A DNA stretch of 64,000 bases, from positions 153,500 through 217,499 of the forward strand of contig NZ_QHJF01000009.1 in NCBI RefSeq assembly GCF_003259225.1, given 5' to 3'. A program made the position numbers and the translations under genes. The DNA comes from Marinomonas arctica. Its GTDB lineage: Bacteria > Pseudomonadota > Gammaproteobacteria > Pseudomonadales > Marinomonadaceae. Below, one piece after another: positions 37,431-47,605 of the stretch. The notes under the pieces were generated by a model, which was not told where the DNA came from, did no database searches, and saw nothing but the letters and a program-made list of their open reading frames with translations. Numbering within the stretch: the first letter of the stretch is position 1; each line of letters begins with the position of its first letter.

Positions 37431-38150
37431 TTATGTTTGCTCAATTCGAAGTATTTCGAAGTGATCAATTCTTGCGCACCACTTCACATTGAGGTTCCAA
37501 AGCTTGATGCCGTGTTCTCTGTCTAGTTGTTCTGATAAATAAGAAGGCCTAGGGTCTTGTTCAATAATCTGTTTTATTAAAGTGGCTATTTCTTTGTTAT
37601 GCAAGTTTTGGTATTGCGTGCATTGGCTTTTTGCGAGTTCGGAAAATAAGACGGGCTTTTTCATTGTTTGTGCTGGTGTCGGAGCAAAGCCGCCTTTTGC
37701 ATCGACAATATTGTCTGCGTAAGGAAGGTAAGGTTTTATGTCCAGAACGGGCGTTCCATCCAATAAATCTGCACCATGTAGATCGATAAAGATTTTCTTA
37801 TCTTCTTGATAAATTCGACCGATTTTTACGACAGAGAGCCCAATAGGGTTGGGCCTGTGTGTGGCTCGGGTCGCAAATACCCCCATTTTTGTTTTTCCGC
37901 CTAGGCGTGGAGGGCGTATTTTGGCTTTCCAGTTTTCTGTTATGCAGGCGTGAAAAATAAATTGGATCCAGATATGAGAAAACCCATCTAATCCTTCTAG
38001 GGCGTCTAATCGGTTGTAAGGTGGGATTAGCTCTAAGCGTGCTGTGGCTTCTGTGACAAGCCCAGGTTGGCGTGGGATGCCGAATTTTTCTTTGTAGCAA
38101 GAGTGAACTACGCCAATAGTGGCTAGGTTAAAAGAATTGGGGGATGACAA
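37431..38150 (-). CDS. trmO: tRNA threonylcarbamoyladenosine N6-methyltransferase TrmO
   Basis: 239-residue TsaA/TrmO (YaeB) protein, which methylates t6A37 of certain tRNAs using SAM. It has IGVVHSCYKEKFGIPRQPG, LEGLDGFSHIWIQFIFH, GVFATRATHRPNPIGLSVVK and DLLDGTPVLDIKPYLPYAD, the beta-barrel family signature. A C-terminal extension of about 80 residues, typical for this family in gammaproteobacteria, ends the protein. It is divergent from proA across 134 bases. Confidence 0.93.
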   Translation of the reverse strand: MSSPNSFNLATIGVVHSCYKEKFGIPRQPGLVTEATARLELIPPYNRLDALEGLDGFSHIWIQFIFHACITENWKAKIRPPRLGGKTKMGVFATRATHRPNPIGLSVVKIGRIYQEDKKIFIDLHGADLLDGTPVLDIKPYLPYADNIVDAKGGFAPTPAQTMKKPVLFSELAKSQCTQYQNLHNKEIATLIKQIIEQDPRPSYLSEQLDREHGIKLWNLNVKWCARIDHFEILRIEQT

Positions 38151-38284
38151 TGAGCTATCCTTTCGTGTAAAACTGCGCTAAATGAATAAAAATATTGTGA
38201 TAGTATACTGCCTAGATGAAACAGATCACGACTTATTTGGTGGTCGGTTGCTGTGATTTTTTTAACTGTTATCAGAGAGTGAAA

Positions 38285-39544
38285 ATGTCTTTAGAATCTT
38301 ATATGAATCAAATTGGTCAGCAAGCTAGGGCGGCTTCTCGTCTGCTTGCTAAAGCGTCCACCCAGCAAAAAAACATGGCATTATTTGCTATGGCTGAGGC
38401 TTTGGAAAATGCTCGACCTCGATTGATATCCGAGAACGCTAAAGATATGGAAAATGGCCGTATCAAGGGTTTGGACTCAGCGTTGCTTGATAGGTTGCTT
38501 TTAGATAATAAACGCATCGATAGTATGATTGAAGGTTTAAAGCAGGTAGCGGCTTTGCCTGATCCTATTGGTGAGATATCAAATATGGTGTATTTGCCAT
38601 CTGGGATTCAACGCGGGCAAATGCGCGTTCCTTTAGGTGTGATTGGCATTATCTACGAGTCCCGTCCCAATGTGACGATTGATGCGGCGAGCTTATGCCT
38701 AAAATCGGGTAATGCGACTATTTTGCGTGGAGGGTCTGAGGCTTTCTATTCCAACCAAGCCATTGCCGAGGCTGTAACGGTCGGTATTGTCGCGGCTGGA
38801 CTGCCTGAGCACGCTGTGCAAGTTCTTAATACGACAGACAGAGACGCGGTTGGAATGTTGATCTCCATGTCGGAGTATGTTGATGTGATCGTTCCTCGAG
38901 GCGGTAAGAGTTTAATAGAGCGCATTAGTAAGGATGCTCGTGTCCCTGTTATAAAGCATCTAGATGGCAACTGCCATGTATACGTCGATGATGAGGCTGA
39001 TTTGGAAAAAGCGTTTGCTATTGCTATGAATGCAAAAACACGCCGTTACGGTGTTTGTAATGCGATGGAGTCATTGCTAGTGCATTCGGCTGTTGCTGAA
39101 AAGTTTCTGCCTAAGTTAATGGCTGCGTTGCAAGAGAAGGGTGTGTCTTTAGTAGGGTGTGAGCAAACTCGTGCTATTGATTCTTCAGTTGAGTTAGCGA
39201 CAGAGGAAGATTGGTATACAGAGTATTTAGCGCCCAAGTTGTCCATTAAGGTTTTGGCGGACATGGATGAAGCGATCAGTCACATTAATAAGTATGGTTC
39301 CCATCATACCGATGCGATTGTTTCGCAGAATTATTCTAAAACACGTGCATTTTTGACCGAAGTAGATTCTTCATCCGTTATGGTGAACGCGTCCACCTCT
39401 TTTGCGGATGGTTTTGAATATGGATTTGGGGCAGAAATTGGCATATCTACCGACAAGATTCACGCTCGTGGACCGGTTGGGTTGTTGGGGTTGACCAGTC
39501 AAAAGTACATTGTTCTTGGAGATGGTCATACTCGTGACAATTAA
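38285..39544 (+). CDS. proA: Glutamate-5-semialdehyde dehydrogenase
   Basis: Second-step enzyme of proline synthesis, 419 residues from the ATG at 38285, which has GAGAG upstream; the open frame extends 23 codons further but without family similarity. It shows [49 protein letters not shown], the catalytic Cys in [14 protein letters not shown], and [20 protein letters not shown]. It starts the proA-nadD-rsfS-rlmH run. proB is not adjacent. Confidence 0.96.
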   Translation: MSLESYMNQIGQQARAASRLLAKASTQQKNMALFAMAEALENARPRLISENAKDMENGRIKGLDSALLDRLLLDNKRIDSMIEGLKQVAALPDPIGEISNMVYLPSGIQRGQMRVPLGVIGIIYESRPNVTIDAASLCLKSGNATILRGGSEAFYSNQAIAEAVTVGIVAAGLPEHAVQVLNTTDRDAVGMLISMSEYVDVIVPRGGKSLIERISKDARVPVIKHLDGNCHVYVDDEADLEKAFAIAMNAKTRRYGVCNAMESLLVHSAVAEKFLPKLMAALQEKGVSLVGCEQTRAIDSSVELATEEDWYTEYLAPKLSIKVLADMDEAISHINKYGSHHTDAIVSQNYSKTRAFLTEVDSSSVMVNASTSFADGFEYGFGAEIGISTDKIHARGPVGLLGLTSQKYIVLGDGHTRDN

Positions 39545-40202
39545 TAGTCTGAGAAATGTTGCTTCAACGTCAGGTTTGGCCATTATGGGCGGTACATTTG
39601 ACCCTGTTCATAATGGTCATCTAAGAACCGCGGTTGAAATTTTAGATCGTTATCACTATTCGGGAATGAAGCTAATACCTTGCTTTCAGCCTGTTCATAA
39701 AGATCGACCCAGTGTTCTGCCTGAGCAAAGACTTGACATGGCAAGGCTGGCGATATCTGGTGATGCTCGTCTGAGTGTTGATGCTCGTGAGATTGATAGA
39801 AAAGGTCCCAGTTATAGCATTGATACATTGCGGGATCTGCGATCTGAAATTGGCCCAGATGAGTCACTTATCATGGTGTTGGGTATGGACAGCTTTTTAT
39901 CTTTGCCAACGTGGCACAATTGGCAGCAAATAATGGATTATGCGCATTTACTGGTTGTCTCTCGACCTGGTTGGGAGCCTGATTTAATCTCTGAATTGAG
40001 TGGTTTTTGCGAAAACTATCGTGCCGCATCGTCGCATGAGTTACAATGCGCGCCCTCAGGGCGGGTCTGGTTTGAGACTCTTACTCCTTTGGGGATATCC
40101 TCTAGCATGATCAGGGCGCTGGCTCGTAAAAACGAGTCGATTGCTTACCTATTGCCGGAGCCAGTCCAAAAATATATAGAACAACATCAATTATATCGAT
40201 AG
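39522..40202 (+). CDS. nadD: Nicotinate-nucleotide adenylyltransferase
   Basis: Adenylates nicotinate mononucleotide in NAD synthesis. It carries the nucleotidyltransferase motif [13 protein letters not shown] and the C-terminal [16 protein letters not shown] (ISSTxxR type). It overlaps the proA end by about 20 bases; ATG 39522 and GTG 39534 are both possible, so the start is uncertain within a few codons. This is the standard order before rsfS. Confidence 0.92.
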   Translation: MVILVTINSLRNVASTSGLAIMGGTFDPVHNGHLRTAVEILDRYHYSGMKLIPCFQPVHKDRPSVLPEQRLDMARLAISGDARLSVDAREIDRKGPSYSIDTLRDLRSEIGPDESLIMVLGMDSFLSLPTWHNWQQIMDYAHLLVVSRPGWEPDLISELSGFCENYRAASSHELQCAPSGRVWFETLTPLGISSSMIRALARKNESIAYLLPEPVQKYIEQHQLYR

Positions 40203-40216
40203 GGTAACGTAATTAT

Positions 40217-40570
40217 ATGAGTCAGCTTAACTTAACGGCAGAACAAATTTTGGCTTTTGCTGTTGAAGCATTGGAAGATGTGAAAGGTGATAAAATCACC
40301 GTATTAAACGTAAGTAATCATACGGATATGATGGATTACATGGTGATTTGTACTGGTACATCAAAACGTCATGTGAATGCTTTGGGTCAAAATGTGTTTG
40401 AACATTTGAAAACACAGGGTCTTCAACCATTAGGTTCTGAAGGTCGTGGTATGGGCAGTGATTGGGTTTTAGTCGATCTACATGATGTCGTTGTGCATGT
40501 GATGACTGACGAAGCTCGAGCATTTTACGATCTCGAGAAGCTGTGGGATATTAAGCCAGAAAAAATGTAA
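40217..40570 (+). CDS. rsfS: Ribosomal silencing factor RsfS
   Basis: A 117-residue YbeB/RsfS protein that binds L14 on the 50S subunit and blocks subunit joining in starvation. It shows MDYMVICTGTSKRHVNAL, GRGMGSDWVLVDLHDVVVHVM and RAFYDLEKLWD, all diagnostic. It lies 14 bases after nadD. Confidence 0.96.
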   Translation: MSQLNLTAEQILAFAVEALEDVKGDKITVLNVSNHTDMMDYMVICTGTSKRHVNALGQNVFEHLKTQGLQPLGSEGRGMGSDWVLVDLHDVVVHVMTDEARAFYDLEKLWDIKPEKM

Positions 40571-40580
40571 GGCTCTTTTA

Positions 40581-41048
40581 ATGCGCGTTCGTTTGATTGC
40601 TGTTGGTAGTAAAATGCCGAAGTGGGTGACTGAGGGGTACGATGAGTATGCTAAACGCTTGCCAAAGGATTTTTCTTTAGAACTTGTTGAAATTCCTATG
40701 TCGTCACGTGGGAAAAATACGGATATACCAAAAGCCATTCGCAAAGAAGGAGATAGCATGCTAGAGGCTATACCTTCTGGAGACAAAGTCATCGCCATGG
40801 AAGTGCTTGGCAAGGAGTGGTCCACCGATCAGCTGGCGGATCAGACTGAACAGTGGCGGATGGATGGTCATAACGTGAGTTTGCTCGTGGGTGGACCTGA
40901 TGGTCTAGATCCCAGATGTACGGCTCGTGCGGACCAAGTTTGGTCTTTATCCCGTTTGACATTGCCGCATCCTATGGTGAGAGTGATTCTGGCAGAACAA
41001 ATTTACCGTGCTTGGACGCTCATGAATAACCATCCGTATCACAGATAA
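40581..41048 (+). CDS. rlmH: 23S rRNA pseudouridine-1915 N3-methyltransferase RlmH
   Basis: SPOUT methyltransferase of 155 residues. It has the N-terminal VRLIAVGSKMPKWVTEGYDE, the SAM knot region LLVGGPDGLD and the C-terminal LPHPMVRVILAEQIYRAW followed by HPYHR. It modifies position 1915 of 23S rRNA in the assembled ribosome. It sits 10 bases after rsfS and 10 before mrdA. Confidence 0.97.
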   Translation: MRVRLIAVGSKMPKWVTEGYDEYAKRLPKDFSLELVEIPMSSRGKNTDIPKAIRKEGDSMLEAIPSGDKVIAMEVLGKEWSTDQLADQTEQWRMDGHNVSLLVGGPDGLDPRCTARADQVWSLSRLTLPHPMVRVILAEQIYRAWTLMNNHPYHR

Positions 41049-41058
41049 GGTAAACCTG

Positions 41059-42942
41059 GTGAGCCGTCGACATCAAAACTTCCGAAATTATCGTCAAGAG
41101 CAGCGACTGACACAAGGTCGTGTTATTGCGTCCGCTATTTTTGTTCTGTTAATGGCGCTTGTGCTGATGGCGCGATTGTTTTATCTGCAAGTGGTACAGC
41201 ATGAACTCTACCAAACCAAGGCAGATGATAACCGTGTCATGTTGGTTACCGAGCCCCCCCCTAGAGGTCTGATTTACGATCGTAATGGCTTGGTACTTGC
41301 TGATAATAGGCCGATACACAGCTTGACTGTGATTCCTGAACGGGTTGAAGATTTTGCTAAATTAAAGCAAATGCTTTCGGGGATAGTCGCTATTAGTGAT
41401 AGCGAGTGGGAAGATTTTGAGAGTCGTCTTAAAGAGTACCGTCGACCATATCAATCTCTCACTTTGAAGTCACAATTAACCGATGAAGAATGGGCGAAAG
41501 TGTCGGTTGATCTCTACAGGCTTGATGGTGTTCAAGTAGAAGCCCAATTGACGCGCTATTATCCCTATGGTGAAGCTTTTGCCCACGCTATTGGCTATGT
41601 TGGACGAATCACAACCGATGATTTGGAGCGAGTTGATAGGTTGGCTTATCAAGGTGCTTTGTTCATAGGTAAGACAGGTATAGAAGGTTTTTACGAAACA
41701 ACACTTTTTGGGGAAGCCGGTCTTAGCAAGGTGGAAGTAAACGCTCGTGGTCGCATTATGTCCGAACTTGAGCGACAAAACCCTACACCTGGTAAAGATT
41801 TGCATTTGTATTTGGATGCTAGGCTTCAGCAGTACGCTTATGATCTTTTAGGTGACTATACCGGTTCTGTCGTAGCCATAGATCCTGAAACAGGCGGGAT
41901 TCTTGCTCTTGTTTCTAAACCAGGATTTGATCCAAATTTATTTGTTCGGGGTATTTCTTATGATGATTACTCCGCACTTCGTAAATCTACCAAATTACCG
42001 CTTTTTAATCGTGCCTTGCGTGGTGGTTATCCGCCTGCGTCAACCATTAAGCCTTTTATGGGGCTGGCCGGATTAGAATATGGTTTTGCCAATTGGACAG
42101 AGCGGTATTTTGCGAGAGGGTATTATCAAATTAATCCAGATGGTCGTCGCTATCGTGACTGGAAGCGTACAGGACATGGATGGATTGATTTAGAGCGTTC
42201 TATTATTGAGTCAGTTGATACCTATTATTACCAGCTAGCCAATAAAATGGGTATTACGCCCATTCATAATTTTTTATCACGCTTTGGTTTTGGGCGTAGC
42301 ACTTTGCTTGATTTAAATGGCGATAGTATTGGTTTATTGCCATCAAATGAATGGAAAAAAGCAAAATACAAAGAGCCTTGGTATCCGGGAGACTCCGTTA
42401 ACGTTGGTATCGGTCAAGGCTTCATGGTAGCAACGCCCATCCAAATTGCTTCGGCGACGTCTGCATTGGCCAGTCGAGGCCACTATTTTTACCCTAGAAT
42501 GACTGCGATGATAGGGGATAAGCCTGCTGAGTTTGCAGAAGGGCTTGGTGAAGAGCACGATATTGTTCTGAAGGACCAGCGTAATTGGGAGCGAATGGTT
42601 GAAGCGATGCGCAAAGTCATTACCGACTCACAAGGAACGGCGCGGCGGTTACAGGGCACACCTTATGAAATCGCGGGTAAAACGGGCACTGGACAAGTAT
42701 TCAGTCTTCAAGAGGATCAAGAATATGACGCGGATTCGTTGGAAAAACGTTTGCATGACCACGCGTTATTTATCGGTTTTGCTCCGGCAGATAAGCCCAA
42801 AATTTCGGTATTTGCTATTTTTGAGAACGGTGGAAGCAGCTCGAAACCAGCGGATTTGACCAAAAAATTATTCGATGCTTATCTCTACGATGATTACCCT
42901 GCCGAATACGATTATTTAAAAGGTAATAAAAATGAAGGATAG
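41059..42942 (+). CDS. mrdA: Penicillin-binding protein 2
   Basis: Transpeptidase for cell elongation, 627 residues from a GTG start. A single membrane helix lies at about 22-44. The pedestal includes PPRGLIYDRNGLVLADN. Active-site motifs are STIK (Ser328), SVD in SIIESVDTYYYQ, and KTGT in AGKTGTGQ. It works with RodA in the elongasome. The end overlaps the rodA start by 11 bases. Confidence 0.97.
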   Translation: MSRRHQNFRNYRQEQRLTQGRVIASAIFVLLMALVLMARLFYLQVVQHELYQTKADDNRVMLVTEPPPRGLIYDRNGLVLADNRPIHSLTVIPERVEDFAKLKQMLSGIVAISDSEWEDFESRLKEYRRPYQSLTLKSQLTDEEWAKVSVDLYRLDGVQVEAQLTRYYPYGEAFAHAIGYVGRITTDDLERVDRLAYQGALFIGKTGIEGFYETTLFGEAGLSKVEVNARGRIMSELERQNPTPGKDLHLYLDARLQQYAYDLLGDYTGSVVAIDPETGGILALVSKPGFDPNLFVRGISYDDYSALRKSTKLPLFNRALRGGYPPASTIKPFMGLAGLEYGFANWTERYFARGYYQINPDGRRYRDWKRTGHGWIDLERSIIESVDTYYYQLANKMGITPIHNFLSRFGFGRSTLLDLNGDSIGLLPSNEWKKAKYKEPWYPGDSVNVGIGQGFMVATPIQIASATSALASRGHYFYPRMTAMIGDKPAEFAEGLGEEHDIVLKDQRNWERMVEAMRKVITDSQGTARRLQGTPYEIAGKTGTGQVFSLQEDQEYDADSLEKRLHDHALFIGFAPADKPKISVFAIFENGGSSSKPADLTKKLFDAYLYDDYPAEYDYLKGNKNEG

Positions 42943-44053
42943 CTTTTATCGCAGGGCAATAGCTTTCACCAATGCGCGTTTATGGCTATTGGTCCATGTT
43001 GATATTCTGTTGATAGGATCATTGTTATTACTGATTAGTGGCGGCTTGGTTATTCTGTACTCCGCGTCAGGGCAAGACGTGGCTATGGTCGAGCGGCAAG
43101 TGTTTCGCTTGGCGGTTGGGATGTTTGTTTGTCTAATATTGGCGCAGCTACCACCAAAATATATGCGTCGAGCTTCGCCGGCATTGTTTATTTTTATTAC
43201 GCTATTATTGGTTGGGGTATTGTTGTTTGGTGTCGGGGCAAAAGGGGCTCAGCGATGGTTGGCCTTGCCTGGAGGGTTGCGTTTTCAGCCTTCAGAAATT
43301 ATGAAAATTGTGATGCCTATGATGATTGCTTGGTATTTTTCTGATAAGCAGCTGCCGCCGAGTTTCAAGCAAATCGTCACCGTGATGGTGCTTATTGCTC
43401 TTCCTGTGGTATTGGTTGCTAAACAGCCAGATTTAGGGACCTCTTTGCTGGTAGCTGTGTCTGGGGTTTTTGTGCTGTTTCTTGCAGGACTTGGCTGGCG
43501 TTATATTATTGGTGCAGCAGCTTTGGCGCCTATTGCTGGTTATATATTGTGGCAGTTTATGCGCGAGTATCAACGTCAGCGAGTATTGACGTTCTTGAAT
43601 CCGGAGAGTGATCCTCTTGGGTCTGGTTGGAACATTATTCAGTCTAAAACGGCTATTGGTTCTGGTGGTCTGTATGGTAAAGGTTTTTTAGAAGGGACTC
43701 AGGCTCAGTTGGACTTTTTACCTGAAAGCCACACGGACTTTATCATTGCTGTTTTGGCTGAAGAGTTTGGAATGCTGGGCTGCGGCGTTTTGATTCTGGC
43801 TTATTGTCTTGTTATCGCTCGGGGCTTATATATTGCAGCAAATGCTGAGGATAATTACGCGCGCTTGCTAGCAGGCAGTTTGACACTGACTTTTTTTGTT
43901 TACATGTTTGTAAATATTGGCATGGTATCAGGTATTCTGCCAGTTGTTGGGGTACCCTTACCACTGGTTAGTTATGGTGGTACCTCTATTATTACTATCA
44001 TGGCGACATTCGGAATTTTAATGTCAGTACAAACACATAAAAGAGCGAGATGA
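42932..44053 (+). CDS. rodA: Rod-shape glycosyltransferase RodA
   Basis: SEDS-family peptidoglycan polymerase of 373 residues with about ten membrane helices. It includes LYSASGQDVAMVERQ, GAKGAQRWLALPG, KQPDLGTSLL, the catalytic-loop region FLPESHTDFIIAVLAEEFG and GVPLPLVSYGGTSI. It partners PBP2. The overlap with mrdA and the ATGA overlap with mltB suggest coupled translation. Confidence 0.97.
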   Translation: MKDSFYRRAIAFTNARLWLLVHVDILLIGSLLLLISGGLVILYSASGQDVAMVERQVFRLAVGMFVCLILAQLPPKYMRRASPALFIFITLLLVGVLLFGVGAKGAQRWLALPGGLRFQPSEIMKIVMPMMIAWYFSDKQLPPSFKQIVTVMVLIALPVVLVAKQPDLGTSLLVAVSGVFVLFLAGLGWRYIIGAAALAPIAGYILWQFMREYQRQRVLTFLNPESDPLGSGWNIIQSKTAIGSGGLYGKGFLEGTQAQLDFLPESHTDFIIAVLAEEFGMLGCGVLILAYCLVIARGLYIAANAEDNYARLLAGSLTLTFFVYMFVNIGMVSGILPVVGVPLPLVSYGGTSIITIMATFGILMSVQTHKRAR

Positions 44054-45108
44054 TGATTAAGCAAGCTGCAGTGGTATTTTTAACGCTTGGTCTAACTGCG
44101 TGTAGTAGTGTGGATCATTCGGAGTTGCCTTTAAATTCTGGCGTTAGTGAAGCGCTTTTGGAAGATATGCCAGCAGAATGGGCAGATTCTTACGCGGGTA
44201 ATCCTGAGGTGCAGAGTTTTATTTCGCGTCTTGTAAAAGAGCATGATTACGATAGAAACCGTCTGGAATTGGCATTTTCTCGCATCAAGGTGCGCCCTAA
44301 GGTGATTGAGAAGTCCGATAATCAGCCGGAAGTTTTGATACCCTACTATGAATACAAAACGCGTTTTGTGAACGAGGAAAGAGCCAAGCTTGGCTATCAG
44401 TTTGCTCAGAGCAACCGTGAATGGTTACGTAAAGCTGAGCAAGAATTTGGTGTTGACCCAAATGTTATTGTTGCGCTCATTGGCGTGGAGACGTATTACG
44501 GGCGTATCACAGGTTCTAGAGATGTTTTTACATCACTGACTACTCTAGCCTTTGATTATCCTAGACGTAAAGTTTACTTTCAAAGTGAGCTTGAAGCTTA
44601 TTTATTGCTCGCTCGTCAAGAAGGATGGAACATTGGGCAAACAAAGGGGTCATATAGTGGGGCGATGGGGATGGTGCAGTTTATGCCCAGTAACTATCAA
44701 AAATTGGCTATAGATTACGACAAAAATGGTCATATCGATCTATGGGGTTCTGCTGCGGATGCCATTGGCAGTGTTGCAAACTATCTTAAACATCATGGTT
44801 GGCAGAAAGACCAGCCGTGGTTTGTGATGGCCTCTGTTGGCGATCCAGAGAAAGTAAAAGATGAAATCAATCGTGGTAGAGAGCCCAGTAAAGACATGGT
44901 CGATTGGTCGGCACTGACTGTGCTGCCTACTCAGTCTTTTATACCTCAGAAAACAGGTTTGATTGCATTGAGAACTGGGCCTGAAGAGATGTCTTACTGG
45001 TTAGGTTATAAGAACTTTTTTACCATTATGGATTACAACCCTAGTAGGCGATATGCCATGTCGGTATTGGAACTCGCTGAGAGTATAGGTAGCTATGAAA
45101 ATCATTAA
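44050..45108 (+). CDS. mltB: Membrane-bound lytic murein transglycosylase B
   Basis: Outer-membrane lipoprotein of 352 residues: the lipobox LTAC lies near residue 18. It cleaves glycan strands with formation of 1,6-anhydro ends. The catalytic Glu is in ALIGVETYYGR, followed by GSYSGAMGMVQFMPSNY and the DYDKNGHIDLWGSAADAIGS block of family 3. It overlaps the next gene by 14 bases. Confidence 0.95.
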   Translation: MMIKQAAVVFLTLGLTACSSVDHSELPLNSGVSEALLEDMPAEWADSYAGNPEVQSFISRLVKEHDYDRNRLELAFSRIKVRPKVIEKSDNQPEVLIPYYEYKTRFVNEERAKLGYQFAQSNREWLRKAEQEFGVDPNVIVALIGVETYYGRITGSRDVFTSLTTLAFDYPRRKVYFQSELEAYLLLARQEGWNIGQTKGSYSGAMGMVQFMPSNYQKLAIDYDKNGHIDLWGSAADAIGSVANYLKHHGWQKDQPWFVMASVGDPEKVKDEINRGREPSKDMVDWSALTVLPTQSFIPQKTGLIALRTGPEEMSYWLGYKNFFTIMDYNPSRRYAMSVLELAESIGSYENH

Positions 45109-46039
45109 TATGCTATTTGTTGCTGGCTTAAGCTTGCTAGTATTGAATGGGTGTATGAGTACGCGTCATGTGCTTGGGAAAGATGAAATTGACTACGAAA
45201 AAGCGTCTGGTGGGGGGCGCTATACTATATTGCAAGATCATGGTCCGACTGGGGATTTTAATACCGATAATATTCCTGAGCCGGTACCCAAGTGGGAGCC
45301 AAAAAGTCGAGGCGGAAACAAGAGTCCTTATGAGGTTTGGGGAAATCAGTACTGGGTGATGGCTTCAGCTCAAGGTTACGTTGCTGAAGGTAAAGCCTCT
45401 TGGTATGGCAATAAATTTCATGGGCATAAGACGTCAAATGGGGAAACATATGACATGTATGGCTTTTCCGCAGCACACAAATCGCTGCCACTACCCACTT
45501 ATGTCAAAGTAACCAACCTCGATAATCATCGTTCTGTTATAGTGCGAGTCAATGATAGGGGGCCGTTTCATGGGGACCGTTTGATTGATCTTTCCTATGC
45601 CGCAGCGGCACGATTGGACTATCACAAGAAAGGCGTCGCACGGGTTAGAGTTGAGGCAATCACACCAGCAAAAGGTGATGTTTATCGCCCCTCTAAAGCC
45701 GTTCTTGAAACGCCAGCTAAACAAGTGAAAGGCTTGCCAGCTAAGGCTTTGCCTACCGTTTCGTCGTTGTCAAAAGGGTCCACAAGTGCATCATCTGACA
45801 TAGTTTTTTCTCATCTTCAAGTTGGTGCTTTCAGTGCAGAAGAATCGGCGAATAAACTAAAGCAGCGTCTCTTTGAGGCGTTTGATACCAGTATTAAAGT
45901 TACCATTCATAAGCAGGATGACGGCTTGTATAAAGTTTTGGCTGGACCTTTTGAAAGCCAAGGATCATTAGCTGAATGGCAACAAAAATTACAGCAAGAA
46001 GGTTTTGGCAGCCCAGTTAGGGTGGCTTTATTGCCTTAG
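45095..46039 (+). CDS. rlpA: Septal ring lytic transglycosylase RlpA
   Basis: 314-residue outer-membrane lipoprotein (lipobox LNGC). The double-psi beta-barrel domain has GKASWYGNKFHGHKTSNG, YVKVTNLDNHRSVIVRVNDRG and RLIDLSYAAAARL. A linker with repeated LPAKA leads to a C-terminal SPOR domain (HLQVGAFSAEESANKLKQ) that recognises denuded glycan at the septum. RlpA cleaves such glycan in pseudomonads. It is fused into the mrdA-rodA-mltB run. Confidence 0.94.
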   Translation: MKIINMLFVAGLSLLVLNGCMSTRHVLGKDEIDYEKASGGGRYTILQDHGPTGDFNTDNIPEPVPKWEPKSRGGNKSPYEVWGNQYWVMASAQGYVAEGKASWYGNKFHGHKTSNGETYDMYGFSAAHKSLPLPTYVKVTNLDNHRSVIVRVNDRGPFHGDRLIDLSYAAAARLDYHKKGVARVRVEAITPAKGDVYRPSKAVLETPAKQVKGLPAKALPTVSSLSKGSTSASSDIVFSHLQVGAFSAEESANKLKQRLFEAFDTSIKVTIHKQDDGLYKVLAGPFESQGSLAEWQQKLQQEGFGSPVRVALLP

Positions 46040-46120
46040 TGCTATTTTGTTTGGGCTAGAGATTCATAGAATGCTCTAGTATTATTCACCAACATTTTTA
46101 AGAAGACGATATTTTTGAGT

Positions 46121-47269
46121 ATGAAAAAACTTCTGGTTACTTTATCCCTCGTGTTTGGCTTTATTGGCGGCTCTGTATTCGCTGCACCTGCGTTGATACC
46201 GACGCCTCCACAATTATCGGCAAGCAGTTACATTTTGATGGACGCTTATACGGGCGATGTCTTAGTAGAGCACAATGCTGATGAGGCTTTGCCGCCAGCG
46301 AGTCTGACTAAATTGATGACAGCCTATATTGTTGAATATGAACTCGCTCGTGGAAATTTGTCTATGGAAGACAAAGTGACGGTAAGCGAAAACGCTTGGC
46401 GTATGGAAGGGTCACGTATGTTTATACGTGAAGGGACGCAAGTGTCTATAGAAGATTTGCTCCGTGGTATTATCATTCAATCTGGTAATGACGCCAGTGT
46501 CGCGGCCGCAGAGTATATTGCTGGAAGTGAGTCGGCTTTTGCTGATTTGATGAATCAACACGCCAAGCTATTGGGCATGACAAATACAAATTTTGTCAAT
46601 TCGACAGGCTTTCCTGCTGAGAATCATTACTCAAGCGCTCATGACATTGCCAAAATATCGCGTGCGACCATTTTGCAATTTCCAGAAAATTACGCCATGT
46701 ATGCGGAAAAAGAGTTTGTCTACAATGATATCCGCCAACCTAACCGTAATCGTTTGTTGTGGCGTGATAAAACGGTTGATGGTTTGAAAACGGGACACAC
46801 AGAAGCGGCAGGCTACTGTTTGGCAGCATCTGCTGTACGTAACGGCACACGATTGATTACCGTGGTTATGGGAACGGCATCGGATGCTGCGCGAGCGGCT
46901 GAAGCGCAAAAGCTATTAGATTTTGGCTTTAGATACTATGAAACTCGCAAACTCTACAGCCGTGGCCAAGTAGTCAATAATGCGCAGGTTTGGGGTGGTA
47001 GCCAGTCTAGTGTGAAAGTTGGCTTTGCCGAAGATGTGCTTGTTACTATGCCTCGTCAGCAAAGTGATGCCATGACAGCAACGTTAGACATGCAGCCTGA
47101 AATCGTCGCACCTATTGCGATTGGTGATGTGCTCGGTAAAATCGTGGTTGGCTCCGAAGCGGGTGTACTACTAGAGCGCCCAGTGGTTGCATTAGAAGCG
47201 GTAGAAGAAGGTGGTTTCTTTAAACGAATGTTTGATAAAATTAAACTATTCTTTATGAACTTGTTTTAA
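46121..47269 (+). CDS. dacA: D-alanyl-D-alanine carboxypeptidase (PBP5/6 type)
   Basis: Trims pentapeptide stems of peptidoglycan in the periplasm. About 382 residues. A signal peptide ends near SVFAAP. Motifs are SLTK (active Ser), SGN (IIQSGNDASVAAAEY) and KTG (GLKTGHTEAAGYCLAAS). The C-terminus has an amphipathic anchor helix (GGFFKRMFDKIKLFFMNLF). ATG 46121 is used; a TTG two codons earlier has a better-placed AGAAGA and may be the true start. Confidence 0.94.
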   Translation: MKKLLVTLSLVFGFIGGSVFAAPALIPTPPQLSASSYILMDAYTGDVLVEHNADEALPPASLTKLMTAYIVEYELARGNLSMEDKVTVSENAWRMEGSRMFIREGTQVSIEDLLRGIIIQSGNDASVAAAEYIAGSESAFADLMNQHAKLLGMTNTNFVNSTGFPAENHYSSAHDIAKISRATILQFPENYAMYAEKEFVYNDIRQPNRNRLLWRDKTVDGLKTGHTEAAGYCLAASAVRNGTRLITVVMGTASDAARAAEAQKLLDFGFRYYETRKLYSRGQVVNNAQVWGGSQSSVKVGFAEDVLVTMPRQQSDAMTATLDMQPEIVAPIAIGDVLGKIVVGSEAGVLLERPVVALEAVEEGGFFKRMFDKIKLFFMNLF

Positions 47270-47299
47270 GCCCCGATAGGCGAATGGTAGATTGAATTA

Positions 47300-47605
47300 A
47301 TGGCGTTAATTACAAAAGATGGTGATCAAGCTGAGAAAGCGGTCGATGCACCTAAAATTGAATTTCCTTGCGAAAATTATGTTATCAAAGTGGTCTCACT
47401 TGATGTTGATGGTATTCATACCGAGATAACAGAATGTTTGCTTGTACATGCACCAGAAATGGATACAAAAGCTGAAAACACCAATCGTTCTAGCAAAGGT
47501 CGGTTTGTCAGTTTTAGTTTCCGTATTGTGGCTCAAAGTGAGGATCAATTATCGGCATTGCATCGTGACTTAATGTCAATTGACGCCGTTAAGATGGTCA
47601 TGTAA
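47300..47605 (+). CDS. ybeD: YbeD/DUF493 family protein
   Basis: A 101-residue ferredoxin-like-fold protein: IEFPCENYVIKVVSLD, SSKGRFVSFSFRIVAQS, LHRDLMSIDAVKMVM. DUF493 proteins sit before lipB in many gammaproteobacteria; their role is not settled. The stop abuts the lipB ATG, so expression is coupled. Confidence 0.92.
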   Translation: MALITKDGDQAEKAVDAPKIEFPCENYVIKVVSLDVDGIHTEITECLLVHAPEMDTKAENTNRSSKGRFVSFSFRIVAQSEDQLSALHRDLMSIDAVKMVM